Notes: generated from the letters alone by a model not told the origin. Positions 16,574 through 25,896 are shown, counted from the stretch's first letter. The stretch: 64,000 bases of DNA from an uncultured Fodinibius sp. (GCA_913056455.1 CAJXMJ010000002.1:849665-913664), one strand, 5' to 3'. Program-made: numbers and translations.

Positions 16574-18232
16574 ATGAAGAAATTATTGATTACAGCTTTT
16601 GTTTTAGGCGTATTTGTAGGTTGTATGGATTCTCCTATTGATCAGGTAGCTGAAACCATCACCGAGAAAAGTTTGATGACGCCTATTACAAAACTTTCTT
16701 CGGATGAGTTCATGGGACGGGCAACCGGGACGATAGGTGAATTAAAAACAGTTGATTACTTGGTTAGCCAGTTGGAGGAGTACGGCTTGCAGGGCGGAGC
16801 AGAAGATGGTGGATTCGTTCAGGAAGTTCCCCTTGTGGGGCAAAAGACAGGACAGAATACTAAGGTAAGCATCCGCAAAAATGGGAATGTTGTTCATCAG
16901 TTTGATTACTATTCTGACTTTGTGGCCTGGCCGTCTAACTTGGAAGAAGAGGTCTCTATCGATGATGCCGAAATGGTGTATGTCGGATACGGTATTCAGG
17001 CTGCTGAAGAAGATTGGGATGATTTTAAAGGTACTGACGTAAAGGGTAAGATACTGGTCGTAAAGAACAATGATCCCAGTGACGATCCCAATCTGTTTGG
17101 TGGAGAAACGCGATTGTATTATGGTCGTTACGACTATAAATATGAAAAGGCACGAGAGTTGGGTGCTGCTGGTGTACTGATTGTGCATACGACTCCCTCG
17201 GCCGGATATGGATGGGAGGTTGTTGCCAACAGCTGGAGTCGAGAGCGGTTTTATCTCCGTGATAATGAGGCCATGGAAAATTCTCCAACCAAATTTAACG
17301 GGTGGCTTACAAAAGAGGCCAGCACTAATTTGTTTGAAAGTGCAGGACTGAATCTTGAAAATCAGCTTGAAGCAGCTGAAAGCAAAGATTTTAAACCGGT
17401 ACCTTTGGAGGGATTGTCAATGAGTTTGGATCTGGAGGCCCAGTATCGTCAGCAGGATGCTAAAAATGTGCTTGGTGTTATTGAAGGAAGTAGCGAACGT
17501 TTGAAAGATGAATATTTAGTATTTACTGCTCATCACGATCACCTCGGTGTAACAAGTTCGGTGGAGGGCGACTCAATTAATAATGGGGCCCTTGACAACG
17601 CCGCGGGTGTGAGCGCCGTATTAAATATGGCCCGGGCATACAAGGAAATTCAGCCTCAGCTTAAGCGGAGTATATTATTTTTGTTTGTTGGGGCAGAGGA
17701 GGTAGGGCTGCTCGGATCACAGTACTGGGCTGAAAATCCTACCGTACATCCCGGAAAAGTGACGGCAAATATCAATCTTGATGGAATGAATGTATATGGT
17801 AAAACAAAGGATTTAGTGCTTATAGGCTACGATCGGAATAGCGTAAGCGATGTGATTGAAAAGGTCTCCGAAGAGCGGGGAAGAGTTGTGAAGCCTGATC
17901 CGCATCCGGACCGTGGCTACTTTTATCGATCGGATCACTTTTCACTGGCTAAAAAAGGAATACCGGCTATATTTCCAAACCGGGGAACCGAATTTGTTAA
18001 CAAACCGGAAGGATACTCTGCTATGGTTGACAGTTTGCAGGATGCCAATTACCATAATGTCAATGATGAAATAAATAAGCATTGGGATCTTTCAGGAATG
18101 AAAGCAGATGTCCGCCTGTTTTTTGATGTGGGATATCGCATTGCCAACGCTGAGGAAATGCAGACTTGGCGGCAGGGCAATGAATTCAAACAAACTCGAT
18201 TGGATATGATTGAAAAAGCAGCATCTAATTAA
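16574..18232 (+). CDS. M28-family zinc aminopeptidase, lipoprotein
   Basis: A secreted di-zinc peptidase with a protease-associated (PA) domain insertion. The start is taken at the ATG at 16574, where a lipoprotein signal begins (MKKLLITAFVLGVFVGC, lipid cysteine C17); the open frame extends 11 codons further upstream but that would spoil the signal. Zinc-binding blocks in order are TAHHDHLG, GALDNAAGVSA, FVGAEEVGLLGS, INLDGMN and YRSDHFSLAKKG. The PA domain is around GVLIVHTTPSAGYG. It probably trims peptides at the cell surface or in the periplasm. It stands alone, 53 bases upstream of the DsbA-like gene. Confidence 0.92.
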   Translation: MKKLLITAFVLGVFVGCMDSPIDQVAETITEKSLMTPITKLSSDEFMGRATGTIGELKTVDYLVSQLEEYGLQGGAEDGGFVQEVPLVGQKTGQNTKVSIRKNGNVVHQFDYYSDFVAWPSNLEEEVSIDDAEMVYVGYGIQAAEEDWDDFKGTDVKGKILVVKNNDPSDDPNLFGGETRLYYGRYDYKYEKARELGAAGVLIVHTTPSAGYGWEVVANSWSRERFYLRDNEAMENSPTKFNGWLTKEASTNLFESAGLNLENQLEAAESKDFKPVPLEGLSMSLDLEAQYRQQDAKNVLGVIEGSSERLKDEYLVFTAHHDHLGVTSSVEGDSINNGALDNAAGVSAVLNMARAYKEIQPQLKRSILFLFVGAEEVGLLGSQYWAENPTVHPGKVTANINLDGMNVYGKTKDLVLIGYDRNSVSDVIEKVSEERGRVVKPDPHPDRGYFYRSDHFSLAKKGIPAIFPNRGTEFVNKPEGYSAMVDSLQDANYHNVNDEINKHWDLSGMKADVRLFFDVGYRIANAEEMQTWRQGNEFKQTRLDMIEKAASN

Positions 18233-18285
18233 AGTATAGTTTGTCTTTTGTATTACTACAAGATTCAATTTGAAATAAATTTTAA

Positions 18286-18885
18286 ATGTATACCCCTATT
18301 CAGATGAAGAAAGTATCTATTACCTGTGTATTAATTGCCGGATTAATTTTTGGGATGGGAGCATGGTCTCATGCAACCGCACAAGAAAATTCGAGTGACC
18401 AGCCGATAACTATTGTTGAGTACAGTGATTATCAATGTCCGGCCTGCGCCTATTTTCATCCCATTGTTGAAAAATTAAAAGAAAAGTATGGTGATCAGCT
18501 CCAGGTTAAGATGAAATACTTTCCATTGAATTCCCACCAGTATGCGGCACTGGCGGCTCGAGCTGCGCAAGCGGCTAAAAATCAGGGTAAGTTTTATGAA
18601 ATGCACAGCTTGCTGTTTGAGAATCAGAAGCGATGGTCGGGTTCGGGAAGTCCCAGTTCCATTTTTGTGAACTACGCTCGAGATCTGGATTTAGATATAG
18701 ATAAGTTTAAAAACGATCTCAATGCTGCAGAAACCCAGAAAATTGTGATGGAGCAGCGACAAGAAGGGCGCAACGCTGGGGTTAATGCTACCCCTACCTT
18801 CTTCATTGAGGGGGCGAAGGTAGATCCGCTCCCGCGCAATTTTCAGGAATTCGATCAGCTGATACAGCAATATATTGAAGAATAA
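18286..18885 (+). CDS. DsbA-family thiol:disulfide oxidoreductase, exported
   Basis: A thioredoxin-fold protein with a signal peptide (from the internal methionine: MKKVSITCVLIAGLIFGMG). It has the active-site CPAC (C51-C54, in YSDYQCPACAYFHP) and the cis-proline loop GVNATPTFFI. The DsbA helical insertion lies between them. It should act in the periplasm, making or rearranging disulfides. The start may be the ATG at 18286 or the one at 18304, which gives a shorter n-region; I cannot decide. The gamma-carbonic anhydrase begins 19 bases downstream. Confidence 0.9.
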   Translation: MYTPIQMKKVSITCVLIAGLIFGMGAWSHATAQENSSDQPITIVEYSDYQCPACAYFHPIVEKLKEKYGDQLQVKMKYFPLNSHQYAALAARAAQAAKNQGKFYEMHSLLFENQKRWSGSGSPSSIFVNYARDLDLDIDKFKNDLNAAETQKIVMEQRQEGRNAGVNATPTFFIEGAKVDPLPRNFQEFDQLIQQYIEE

Positions 18886-18904
18886 AGGGTTATTTGCAGA
18901 TACT

Positions 18905-19453
18905 ATGATTTACGAATTTCTTAACAAAAAGCCGGATTATCCCGATTCGGTATTTGTGGCCCCCAGCGCTGATATTATCGGGGATGTTGCAGTTGGAGAA
19001 GAAAGCAGCATTTGGTTCAATGTTACTATCCGTGGAGACGTGAACTGGATCAAGATTGGTGAACGATCGAATATTCAGGACAATACGTGCATCCATGTGA
19101 GGAATCAGACCGGGCCCACCCAAATCGGAAACGAAGTAACGATCGGCCATAATGCTATGATTCACGGATGCACGGTAAATGACCGGGTGCTTGTTGGTAT
19201 TCATGCCACGGTACTTGATGACGTTGTTATAGAATCTGATGTGATTGTTGCCGCCGGAAGTTTGGTACCGCCGGGTAAACGACTGGAATCGGGATATTTG
19301 TATATGGGAAGCCCTGTTGAGAAAAAGCGTAAACTGTCAGATGAAGAGATCACATCAATTAAAGAGCACTCTGATAATTACGTAAAATACGCTCGTGCTT
19401 ATATGCAGAAAGATACCTATGAGAGTAATCCGTTTTACGATGTGAAGGAATGA
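18905..19453 (+). CDS. Gamma-class carbonic anhydrase-like hexapeptide protein
   Basis: A left-handed beta-helix protein of the YrdA/PaaY/CamH group built of hexapeptide repeats (APSADIIGDVAVGEESSIW and so on). The expected zinc histidines are present, in NTCIHV and in IGHNAMIHGC. Family members are trimeric metalloenzymes; some hydrate CO2, others have thioesterase activity or no known activity. The frame continues upstream to a TTG inside the DsbA-like gene, but the family N-terminus starts at the ATG at 18905. It probably shares a transcript with the DsbA-like gene. Confidence 0.9.
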   Translation: MIYEFLNKKPDYPDSVFVAPSADIIGDVAVGEESSIWFNVTIRGDVNWIKIGERSNIQDNTCIHVRNQTGPTQIGNEVTIGHNAMIHGCTVNDRVLVGIHATVLDDVVIESDVIVAAGSLVPPGKRLESGYLYMGSPVEKKRKLSDEEITSIKEHSDNYVKYARAYMQKDTYESNPFYDVKE

Positions 19454-19463
19454 TTAGCACGAG

Positions 19464-19518
19464 GAATTAGGAATAAATTTTATCTGTGTAATAATTTTTA
19501 ATTTGTAATTCCTAATTC
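19464..19518. repeat. Inverted repeat GAATTAGGAAT / ATTCCTAATTC before hemW
   Basis: Eleven bases (19464-19474) recur as a perfect reverse complement at 19508-19518 with a 33-base AT-rich spacer; the right arm ends 2 bases before the hemW ATG. The arms belong to the same AT-rich sequence family seen at 12731 and 21696. It might fold in mRNA and hide the hemW start, but no function is shown. Confidence 0.45.
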
Positions 19519-19520
19519 AG

Positions 19521-20645
19521 ATGTCCGGAATCTACCTCCATATCCCTTTTTGTAAGCAGGCCTGCTCTTACTGTGACTTCTATTTTGTGACGCGCACATC
19601 GGAGCGGGAGCATTTTGTTCAGCGATTGGTGGAGGATATAAAAAGTTATAGTGATACAAGGTTCGCTCGGGAAACGGTAGAGACGATCTATTTTGGAGGA
19701 GGAACGCCTTCGCTGTTGGAACCGGCGCAATTGGAGCAAATTATGGGAGCACTTTATGATGTGTTTGACATCAATGCTCGTGAGATTACGTTGGAGATGA
19801 ATCCTGATGATGTATCAGCTCAATTCTTGGCTGATTTAAAATCACTGGGTATAAGCCGAGCCAGCATGGGCGTACAAAGTTTTGAGCCTGAATTGTTGGA
19901 GTTTATGCACCGTGCTCATTCCAGTGAGGAAGCGTTACAATGTTTGGAACTGCTCAGTGCATCCGAATTTAATTCCTTTACCGTTGATCTAATTTACGGA
20001 AATCCCGGACAATCGGTAGAGCAACTCGAGCGGGATGTCAAGAAGCTTCTACAGTTCGATCCCCCGCATATTTCGGCTTACTCTCTAACCATTGAGCCGA
20101 GGACTCGTTTGGGAAAACAGGTTGAACTGGGACGTATCGCACCACCCGAAGATGACAAGGTGGCTGAACATTTCGATATTATTAATCGGATGTTTAGCAA
20201 TCAGGGGATAGAACGCTATGAAGTAAGTAATTATAGTCTGCCGGGGAAAGAGGCTGTTCACAATAGTCATTATTGGGAGCACAAAAATTATTTAGGTTTA
20301 GGTCCCGGGGCACATTCGTTTTGGTGGGCTGATACCGCTGAACGATGGGAAAACGAACAGGATCTACGTAAGTATTTGCGCGATAAGGATCATCCTGATA
20401 GAGAAGAACTTTCACTAAAACAGTTGGCAGAGGAACGATTAATGATGGGCCTGCGCACGAGAAAGGGAGTGGGTAAAGAAGAACTTTCTGAAGAGTATGA
20501 CTATATCTTAAGCAGCCGACAACTGGATTATCTGAAAAATCGTGAGGAGGAGGGTAAGGTTGAAGTTGATAAGAGAATTAACTTGACTGATGAAGGAATA
20601 AAAATTACTGATGCGATAATTTTGGATTTAGTAACGTTGCATTAG
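19521..20645 (+). CDS. hemW: Heme chaperone HemW (coproporphyrinogen oxidase-like radical SAM protein)
   Basis: HemW binds heme and a [4Fe-4S] cluster and hands heme to target proteins; it lacks true coproporphyrinogen oxidase activity. The radical SAM motif CKQACSYC (C11, C15, C18) is directly at the N-terminus in IYLHIPFC. GGGTPS and the family segment VDLIYGNPGQS follow. The residue after the third cysteine is D with no fourth cysteine, which fits HemW rather than HemN. The length of 374 residues is usual. The C-terminal winged-helix-like region (RLMMGLRTRKGV) is present. Confidence 0.93.
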   Translation: MSGIYLHIPFCKQACSYCDFYFVTRTSEREHFVQRLVEDIKSYSDTRFARETVETIYFGGGTPSLLEPAQLEQIMGALYDVFDINAREITLEMNPDDVSAQFLADLKSLGISRASMGVQSFEPELLEFMHRAHSSEEALQCLELLSASEFNSFTVDLIYGNPGQSVEQLERDVKKLLQFDPPHISAYSLTIEPRTRLGKQVELGRIAPPEDDKVAEHFDIINRMFSNQGIERYEVSNYSLPGKEAVHNSHYWEHKNYLGLGPGAHSFWWADTAERWENEQDLRKYLRDKDHPDREELSLKQLAEERLMMGLRTRKGVGKEELSEEYDYILSSRQLDYLKNREEEGKVEVDKRINLTDEGIKITDAIILDLVTLH

Positions 20646-20698
20646 ATTGCTTATCTATAGCAAGTGAAACAAATGATTACCAACCGAATATCAGGCTG

Positions 20699-21679
20699 AT
20701 GAAAGCAAGTTTTAAAGCATTTATGCGGGAGATTATTGACTATGCCGGGCTGTTTCCGCCGGCAGATCTTTCGCTTGATACCTCTCTTCACAAATATAAC
20801 AAGTATCGTAATAGTGATGATGCCTGGATGCTTTCTCGATATATCATTCCCGCTAGTCGATTAGTTGAACTAAAGCCCTACGACGAAGCGCTTTTTTCTG
20901 AGGAGGATCCTTTTGTTTTTTCTGTACTGGGAAAGAGAACGGAAACGATTTCGGATTACAAGGAACACCTGCAGGAGATTGCAACTGCCTTAGAGCAGTT
21001 CCATGAAAACCATAAGGGTGGTGTTCAAACGGATGTATTGGAAATTAAACTTCCGAAAGAAGCTGTATTTGCCAGTGATGCTGACCTCCTTGCTGATATT
21101 TATGAAGAAACGGCCCGTCATTTTGGAAATGTGACTGTGTTTCCCCGCGATATTTTCTTTGAAGGAGTTTTTGATAAAAACTGGGAGAAAGAGATTGGGG
21201 TAATTTTAGAATCCATGAACCATTATAACGGTGGCTCATCATCGGATAATACAATAAGAACTGGCTTCAAATTACGATGCGGTGGGATAGAGGCCTCGAT
21301 GTTTCCATCCATAGAGCAGGTTTCTTTTACATTAAGTAAGGTGCGAGAGCAGGATTTAGCATTAAAATGTACAGCAGGGTTACACCATCCTATTCGCCAT
21401 TATGATCATTCAGTTAATACGAAAATGCATGGATTTTTTAATGTATTCGGTGGTGCTATGCTTGGATATGCTCATGATTTTTCTAACGAGCAGATGCAGG
21501 AAGTTATTAAAGAAGAGGACAGCGATCACTTTTCCTTTACAGATACCGGTTTTCAATGGAGGGATTTTGAGGTAACAACAGAAGATATTGAAGAACTGCG
21601 AGAAGTGGCGCTTATTTCCTTTGGAAGCTGCAGCTTTGATGAACCACGCGAAGACTTACAAAAACTTGATTTGCTATAA
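20699..21679 (+). CDS. Conserved protein of unknown function next to fumarylacetoacetase
   Basis: I do not recognise a named family. The 326-residue protein has no signal peptide or membrane segment. It starts with a block DYAGLFPPADLSLD and later shows strand-helix alternation with GFKLRCGGIEASMFPS and LKCTAGLHHPIRHYD, which resembles the late strands of a TIM barrel with possible catalytic K, R, C and H residues. These motifs look under strong constraint. It lies 46 bases upstream of fahA on the same strand, so a role linked to aromatic (tyrosine/homogentisate) breakdown is possible but unproven. Confidence 0.7.
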   Translation: MKASFKAFMREIIDYAGLFPPADLSLDTSLHKYNKYRNSDDAWMLSRYIIPASRLVELKPYDEALFSEEDPFVFSVLGKRTETISDYKEHLQEIATALEQFHENHKGGVQTDVLEIKLPKEAVFASDADLLADIYEETARHFGNVTVFPRDIFFEGVFDKNWEKEIGVILESMNHYNGGSSSDNTIRTGFKLRCGGIEASMFPSIEQVSFTLSKVREQDLALKCTAGLHHPIRHYDHSVNTKMHGFFNVFGGAMLGYAHDFSNEQMQEVIKEEDSDHFSFTDTGFQWRDFEVTTEDIEELREVALISFGSCSFDEPREDLQKLDLL

Positions 21680-21725
21680 TTTATGTGAATTAACTAACTC
21701 CTAATTTTTAATTCTAAATTTCAGT

Positions 21726-23018
21726 ATGCATCCAACAAACGATCCCAACTTAGAATCATTTATCGAGGTAGATTCTGATTCGCATTTTCCCATCCAAAAT
21801 TTGCCATATGGAGTCGCTCGTTCAAAGGATGATGGAGAAGTATTTATTTGTACAGCTATCGGTGATTATGTTGTCAACCTCACCGAACTCGATGCTGCCG
21901 GTGTTTTTGACGGCCCGGAACTGGATGGTAAGCCCGTGTTTCGTGAACGGACTCTAAACAGTTTTATGGAACTTGGGAGGTCAGCTTGGGCTGAAGCGCG
22001 GTCATATATTAGCACATTATTGAGTGCGGATGAACCGGCGTTGCGTGATAATCAATCCCTTCGAGAGCGCGTGCTTACGCCCATGAATGAGGTTGAGATG
22101 CTGCTGCCTGTAGATATTGGGGATTACACCGACTTTTATTCTTCCGAGCAGCACGCCACAAATGTGGGAAGTATGTTTCGGGATCCCGAAAATGCACTTA
22201 AACCTAACTGGAAACATCTGCCGGTGGGATACCACGGACGAGCGAGCTCGGTGGTCATAAGCGGTACTGATTTGCATCGTCCAAAGGGACAGATTTTACC
22301 GCCTGACAGTGATGATACGCCTATTTTTAGCGAATGTAAGCTTTGTGATTTCGAACTTGAGATGGGTTTCCTCGTTGGCCCCGGAAATGAACTTGGGAAT
22401 CCTATTTCGATAACAGACGCTGAAGATCATATTTTTGGGCTGATGTTAGTGAACGACTGGAGCGCACGTGATATCCAGAAATGGGAATACCAACCACTTG
22501 GGCCATTTCTGGCAAAGAACTGGGCAACATCGGTTTCGCCCTGGATTGTTACGCTTGATGCGCTGGAGCCATTCCGCATAGAAGGACCTGACCAGGATCC
22601 TGAACCTCTCCCTTATTTGAAGTCAGAAGGCAATTGGACGTTTGATATTAATCTGGATGTATTTTTACAGAGCGATGAAATGGATAAGCCGCATAAAATT
22701 TGTGCATCCAATGCCAAAAACTTGTACTGGAATATCGCACAGCAGCTAGCTCATCAGACGATTACAGGTTGCAATGTGCGTCCCGGCGACTTGTATGCTT
22801 CAGGAACGATTAGCGGAAAAGAAAAATCCTCGTACGGAAGCATGCTGGAATTGAGTTGGAAAGGTACCGAGCCGATCGAACTGCCCAATGGGGAGACTCG
22901 AACATTTTTGGAAGATGGGGATGAGGTAACGATGACGGGTTATGCTGATACCGATAGTTATAGAATTGGATTCGGTGAAGTCACAGGCAAGATCTTGCCG
23001 GCTAAAGAGATAGGGTAG
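21726..23018 (+). CDS. fahA: Fumarylacetoacetase
   Basis: It hydrolyses fumarylacetoacetate to fumarate and acetoacetate, the last step of tyrosine/homogentisate degradation, in the cytoplasm. The N-terminal SH3-like domain (FPIQNLPYGVARSK) and the catalytic domain blocks are typical: DYTDFYSSEQHATNVG, YHGRASSVVISGT, FELEMGFLVG and NDWSARDIQKWEYQPLGP. These carry the metal-binding aspartate/glutamates and the catalytic histidine. The length of 430 residues matches the family. No other homogentisate genes are in the window. Its transcript ends at the hairpin at 23023-23074. Confidence 0.95.
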   Translation: MHPTNDPNLESFIEVDSDSHFPIQNLPYGVARSKDDGEVFICTAIGDYVVNLTELDAAGVFDGPELDGKPVFRERTLNSFMELGRSAWAEARSYISTLLSADEPALRDNQSLRERVLTPMNEVEMLLPVDIGDYTDFYSSEQHATNVGSMFRDPENALKPNWKHLPVGYHGRASSVVISGTDLHRPKGQILPPDSDDTPIFSECKLCDFELEMGFLVGPGNELGNPISITDAEDHIFGLMLVNDWSARDIQKWEYQPLGPFLAKNWATSVSPWIVTLDALEPFRIEGPDQDPEPLPYLKSEGNWTFDINLDVFLQSDEMDKPHKICASNAKNLYWNIAQQLAHQTITGCNVRPGDLYASGTISGKEKSSYGSMLELSWKGTEPIELPNGETRTFLEDGDEVTMTGYADTDSYRIGFGEVTGKILPAKEIG

Positions 23019-23020
23019 GC

Positions 23021-23078
23021 AAAAAGGAGAAGCAAGAAGAGATGAGATGTATTCTAACTTCTTGCTTCTCCTTTCTTA
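23021..23078. terminator. Bidirectional terminator between fahA and the T9SS peptidase gene
   Basis: A perfect 17-bp stem (23023-23039 with 23058-23074), starting AAAGGAGAAGC, is flanked by A on the left and T on the right, so it can work for both convergent genes. Its right arm ends one base before the minus-strand stop codon. Confidence 0.88.
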
Positions 23079-24812
23079 TTTAACAAGCGTCATTTTCTTT
23101 GTAGTAACTTCACCATCAAGGATGATGCGATAGAAATAAATACCCGAAGCATAATTCTGCCCGTTAAATGTTTCTTTATAAATGCCTTCAGTTTGGGATT
23201 CATCAACAAGCGTAGCGACTTTCCGTCCCAATACATCAAATATTTCAAGTTGTACCTCTTTCTGCTCAGGTATGCTGTAGCGGATGGTCGTTTGTTTATT
23301 GAATGGATTGGGATAATTCTGTTCTACCCGTACGATCTGTGGATCAATGGACTGTATTGCCAAGGCGTATCTTGTTCGCTGGTGATACGATCCATTCGTT
23401 GCGACAAGTCCAAGCTTTTCAATTTCATCCCATCTCCAGTTGGTTTCGGAAAAAACGGATTCTTGTTGGCCGCTATATATTATGAGGGGTTCAATACTCC
23501 CATCCTTAAAATAGGCCAGAACCCCTAATCCTGCTCTCGGGTTAAGCAGTTCTGAAAGGGAAAAAGCAATGCCTCCGGGGAAGGGAGACTGAACACTTTC
23601 GAAATATTTTGCTGATAGTATATTTAGAGTATCTGCAGGTTGCGTAACATCTCCTCTGTAGTTTTCACTGATGCTTGGGGTTGGATAAAATGAGCGTTCA
23701 TCAAAGCCAAAGCCCTGTGTGGCATTGTCACCGGAAGCATAGTGCCAAAGTTGTGATTCGATATAATTTCTGTTGAACGAATCAGTCCCACCCAGCTGAG
23801 TGGTAATGGCACCGACCATTGAAATGAATGGATTATTTTTGATGGTTCCCCAGACATCCACCCAGAACTGAGAGCCAAACTTTTCTTCAAAAAAAAGGGC
23901 CCAAGTGATATCAGAATACGAGCCGGGATAGAAACTGCTCGAGGGATTGTTGAAAATAGAGTTGTCGGAGGCAATATAGTTGTAGTAATCGTTGACGTTA
24001 TCGTATACAACTTCTTCCATGAGGGTGGCATCCATCTCCAGCCAGAGGCCCGTTTCGCCTTCCCATTCATTAGCTTCGTACTGTACGGCATGTTTGAATT
24101 CGTGGGCAATCGTTACTTTTATTGCACCAACTTGATCGCCCTCGGGATCATCATTCGGAGGAAAGCCCTCAGCGAAATCATTTTCAATCTGGATGTAGGT
24201 TTCACCTGTGCCGGGGGCTATGGTCTGTCCGTAGATGTTTTCCAGATTCCGGATCTCAATGTCATAGGTTTGGCCCTGGGGAATGGGGTCGGTATATCCA
24301 AGCTGATTTACTTCATGACGATAGGATGAGTCGGCTGCAGCGGCCACCTCTTCCACGTAATCAGGTACTCCATCGGTGTTACTATCTTCGGGTGGAACGG
24401 CGTGGTCTCCAGAAGTTTCGTAATGGATGGTAAAATATCCATCCGGAGATTGGTAGGTTTCGGAAGCCTGTAATGTGGGATGAGACAGGAATGATTCTAT
24501 TCGATTAACAGTCGATGAGGAAAGTTCTGATTTGTGTCGATGAAAGTCAGAGGTGGCAGGGGTACCACATTTAAGGGGGTGATCAAAATCTAAGGTCATA
24601 TTGTTGGGTAGATCACCCTTGGCTTTGGAAGGAAAAAACTTGTAGAGTACTTTTTGATCCAGAGTTATATCTCCTTGCTGGTATGCGCGATCTATTTTCT
24701 GGAATGGATCGGCCTTTTTAGGAGTAGGCTGCCCCTGAGATTGGGCAGTACTGATGCCGAGGCTGAATAATAATGAGCACAAAAAAAAGAGCTGAAGAGA
24801 ATACTTCATCAA
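23076..24812 (-). CDS. Secreted putative zinc metallopeptidase with type IX sorting domain
   Basis: A 578-residue exported protein. The N-terminal signal peptide (residues 1 to about 23) is followed by a peptidase-like domain with the zinc motif HEFKH (237-241) and a downstream acidic residue (WLEMD, E259). This pattern is that of the MXAN_6640-type putative metalloproteinases. DSNTDGVPDYVEE (about 143-155) is a calcium-binding-like DxNxDG loop. The last 80 residues are a type A T9SS sorting domain (NYPNPFN, IFDVLGRKVATL, GIYFYRI, TTKKMTLVK). It is therefore predicted to cross the outer membrane by type IX secretion. Catalytic activity is inferred, not shown. Confidence 0.85.
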   Translation of the reverse strand: MMKYSLQLFFLCSLLFSLGISTAQSQGQPTPKKADPFQKIDRAYQQGDITLDQKVLYKFFPSKAKGDLPNNMTLDFDHPLKCGTPATSDFHRHKSELSSSTVNRIESFLSHPTLQASETYQSPDGYFTIHYETSGDHAVPPEDSNTDGVPDYVEEVAAAADSSYRHEVNQLGYTDPIPQGQTYDIEIRNLENIYGQTIAPGTGETYIQIENDFAEGFPPNDDPEGDQVGAIKVTIAHEFKHAVQYEANEWEGETGLWLEMDATLMEEVVYDNVNDYYNYIASDNSIFNNPSSSFYPGSYSDITWALFFEEKFGSQFWVDVWGTIKNNPFISMVGAITTQLGGTDSFNRNYIESQLWHYASGDNATQGFGFDERSFYPTPSISENYRGDVTQPADTLNILSAKYFESVQSPFPGGIAFSLSELLNPRAGLGVLAYFKDGSIEPLIIYSGQQESVFSETNWRWDEIEKLGLVATNGSYHQRTRYALAIQSIDPQIVRVEQNYPNPFNKQTTIRYSIPEQKEVQLEIFDVLGRKVATLVDESQTEGIYKETFNGQNYASGIYFYRIILDGEVTTKKMTLVK

Positions 24813-24862
24813 CAGGACAATATTTTAAGACAAATGAGGTTCATTTCTTGGAAAATTACCCT

Positions 24863-24870
24863 TATTTTTG
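24863..24870 (+). promoter_or_regulatory. Probable -7 element for trhO
   Basis: TATTTTTG is a full TAnnTTTG match, 42 bases before the ATG at 24913. No clear -33 TTTG sits at the right distance. If it is the -7 box, transcription starts near 24877, which rules out the upstream TTG at 24868 as the start codon of trhO. Confidence 0.4.
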
Positions 24871-24912
24871 GCATCTGCAAATTATGAGAAAAGAAGAGCG
24901 ACAAAATTCATT

Positions 24913-25875
24913 ATGTACGAAGTAATTCTCTATTATAAATTCACCCCTATAGAAGAACCTGAAACGTTTTGTGAGGAGCACAAGCAATTCTGCAAGGATC
25001 TTGGAATTAAGGGACGTATCTACATCAACGAAGAAGGAATTAATGGAACTGTTGGAGGTACGCCCGAACAGGTATCGCAATACAAAGAGCATCTGACAAG
25101 CATTCCTGGTTTTGACGGTATTGATTTTAAGACTGATACCAGTGAGTATGTGCCTTTTCCGAAGCTAAAATGTAAAACCCGGGATGAGCTGGTGTCTATT
25201 CATAAAGAGGATGTTGATCCTGATGATGGGGGAAACTATCTGGAACCGCATGAATGGAAAGAAGTGCTCGAAAATGAAGACGACTACGTTCTGATTGATG
25301 TACGCAATGATTACGAATCAAAGATTGGCCATTTTGAAGGTGCGATAACGCCCGATGTGGAGAATTTTTATAACTTTCCTGATTGGCTTGAGCAGGTCGA
25401 AGACGAAATCAGCAAGGACAAAAAAGTATTAATGTACTGTACGGGGGGAATTCGATGCGAAAAATTCTCGGTACTGATGAAAGAGAAAGGTTGGGATGAT
25501 GTAAACCAGCTACACGGGGGGATTTTACGATATGCCAAAGAAGAAGGCGGTGAACACTATAAGGGTAAATGCTTTGTGTTTGATGACCGCTTGGTGGTTC
25601 CTGTAAATGAGGACAACTTGGAGCCCATCGCCCGTTGTGAGATTACAGGAAAACCGGCTGATACCTACATCAATTGTGCAAACATGGAGTGCAATAAGTT
25701 ATTTGTGTGCTCCGAAGAGGGGGCTCGCATGATGGAAGGGTGCTGCAGCGAAGAGTGTCGCCAGAGTGAATACAAGCGACCTTTCGATCCCGAAAATGCC
25801 TTTCGTCCATTCCGCAAGTGGTACAATTATTTTGACGAGGATTTTAAGGAGCGCCAGTTAGAAGAGGAGAAGTAG
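24913..25875 (+). CDS. trhO: tRNA uridine(34) hydroxylase TrhO (rhodanese-domain protein)
   Basis: TrhO (formerly YceA, UPF0176) hydroxylates uridine 34 of tRNA to ho5U in an oxygen-dependent reaction. The N-terminal UPF0176 domain (MYEVILYYKF and INEEGINGTVGGT) and a rhodanese domain are present. The active-site loop YCTGGIRCEK holds the catalytic cysteine C176. The C-terminus is rich in cysteines (CANMECNKLFVC, GCCSEEC), typical of the family. I start at the ATG at 24913 because the family N-terminus is MY-V-LYYKF; a TTG 15 codons upstream only adds unrelated sequence. Confidence 0.93.
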   Translation: MYEVILYYKFTPIEEPETFCEEHKQFCKDLGIKGRIYINEEGINGTVGGTPEQVSQYKEHLTSIPGFDGIDFKTDTSEYVPFPKLKCKTRDELVSIHKEDVDPDDGGNYLEPHEWKEVLENEDDYVLIDVRNDYESKIGHFEGAITPDVENFYNFPDWLEQVEDEISKDKKVLMYCTGGIRCEKFSVLMKEKGWDDVNQLHGGILRYAKEEGGEHYKGKCFVFDDRLVVPVNEDNLEPIARCEITGKPADTYINCANMECNKLFVCSEEGARMMEGCCSEECRQSEYKRPFDPENAFRPFRKWYNYFDEDFKERQLEEEK

Positions 25876-25896
25876 CGAACTTTGTGTGTCTTAGTG

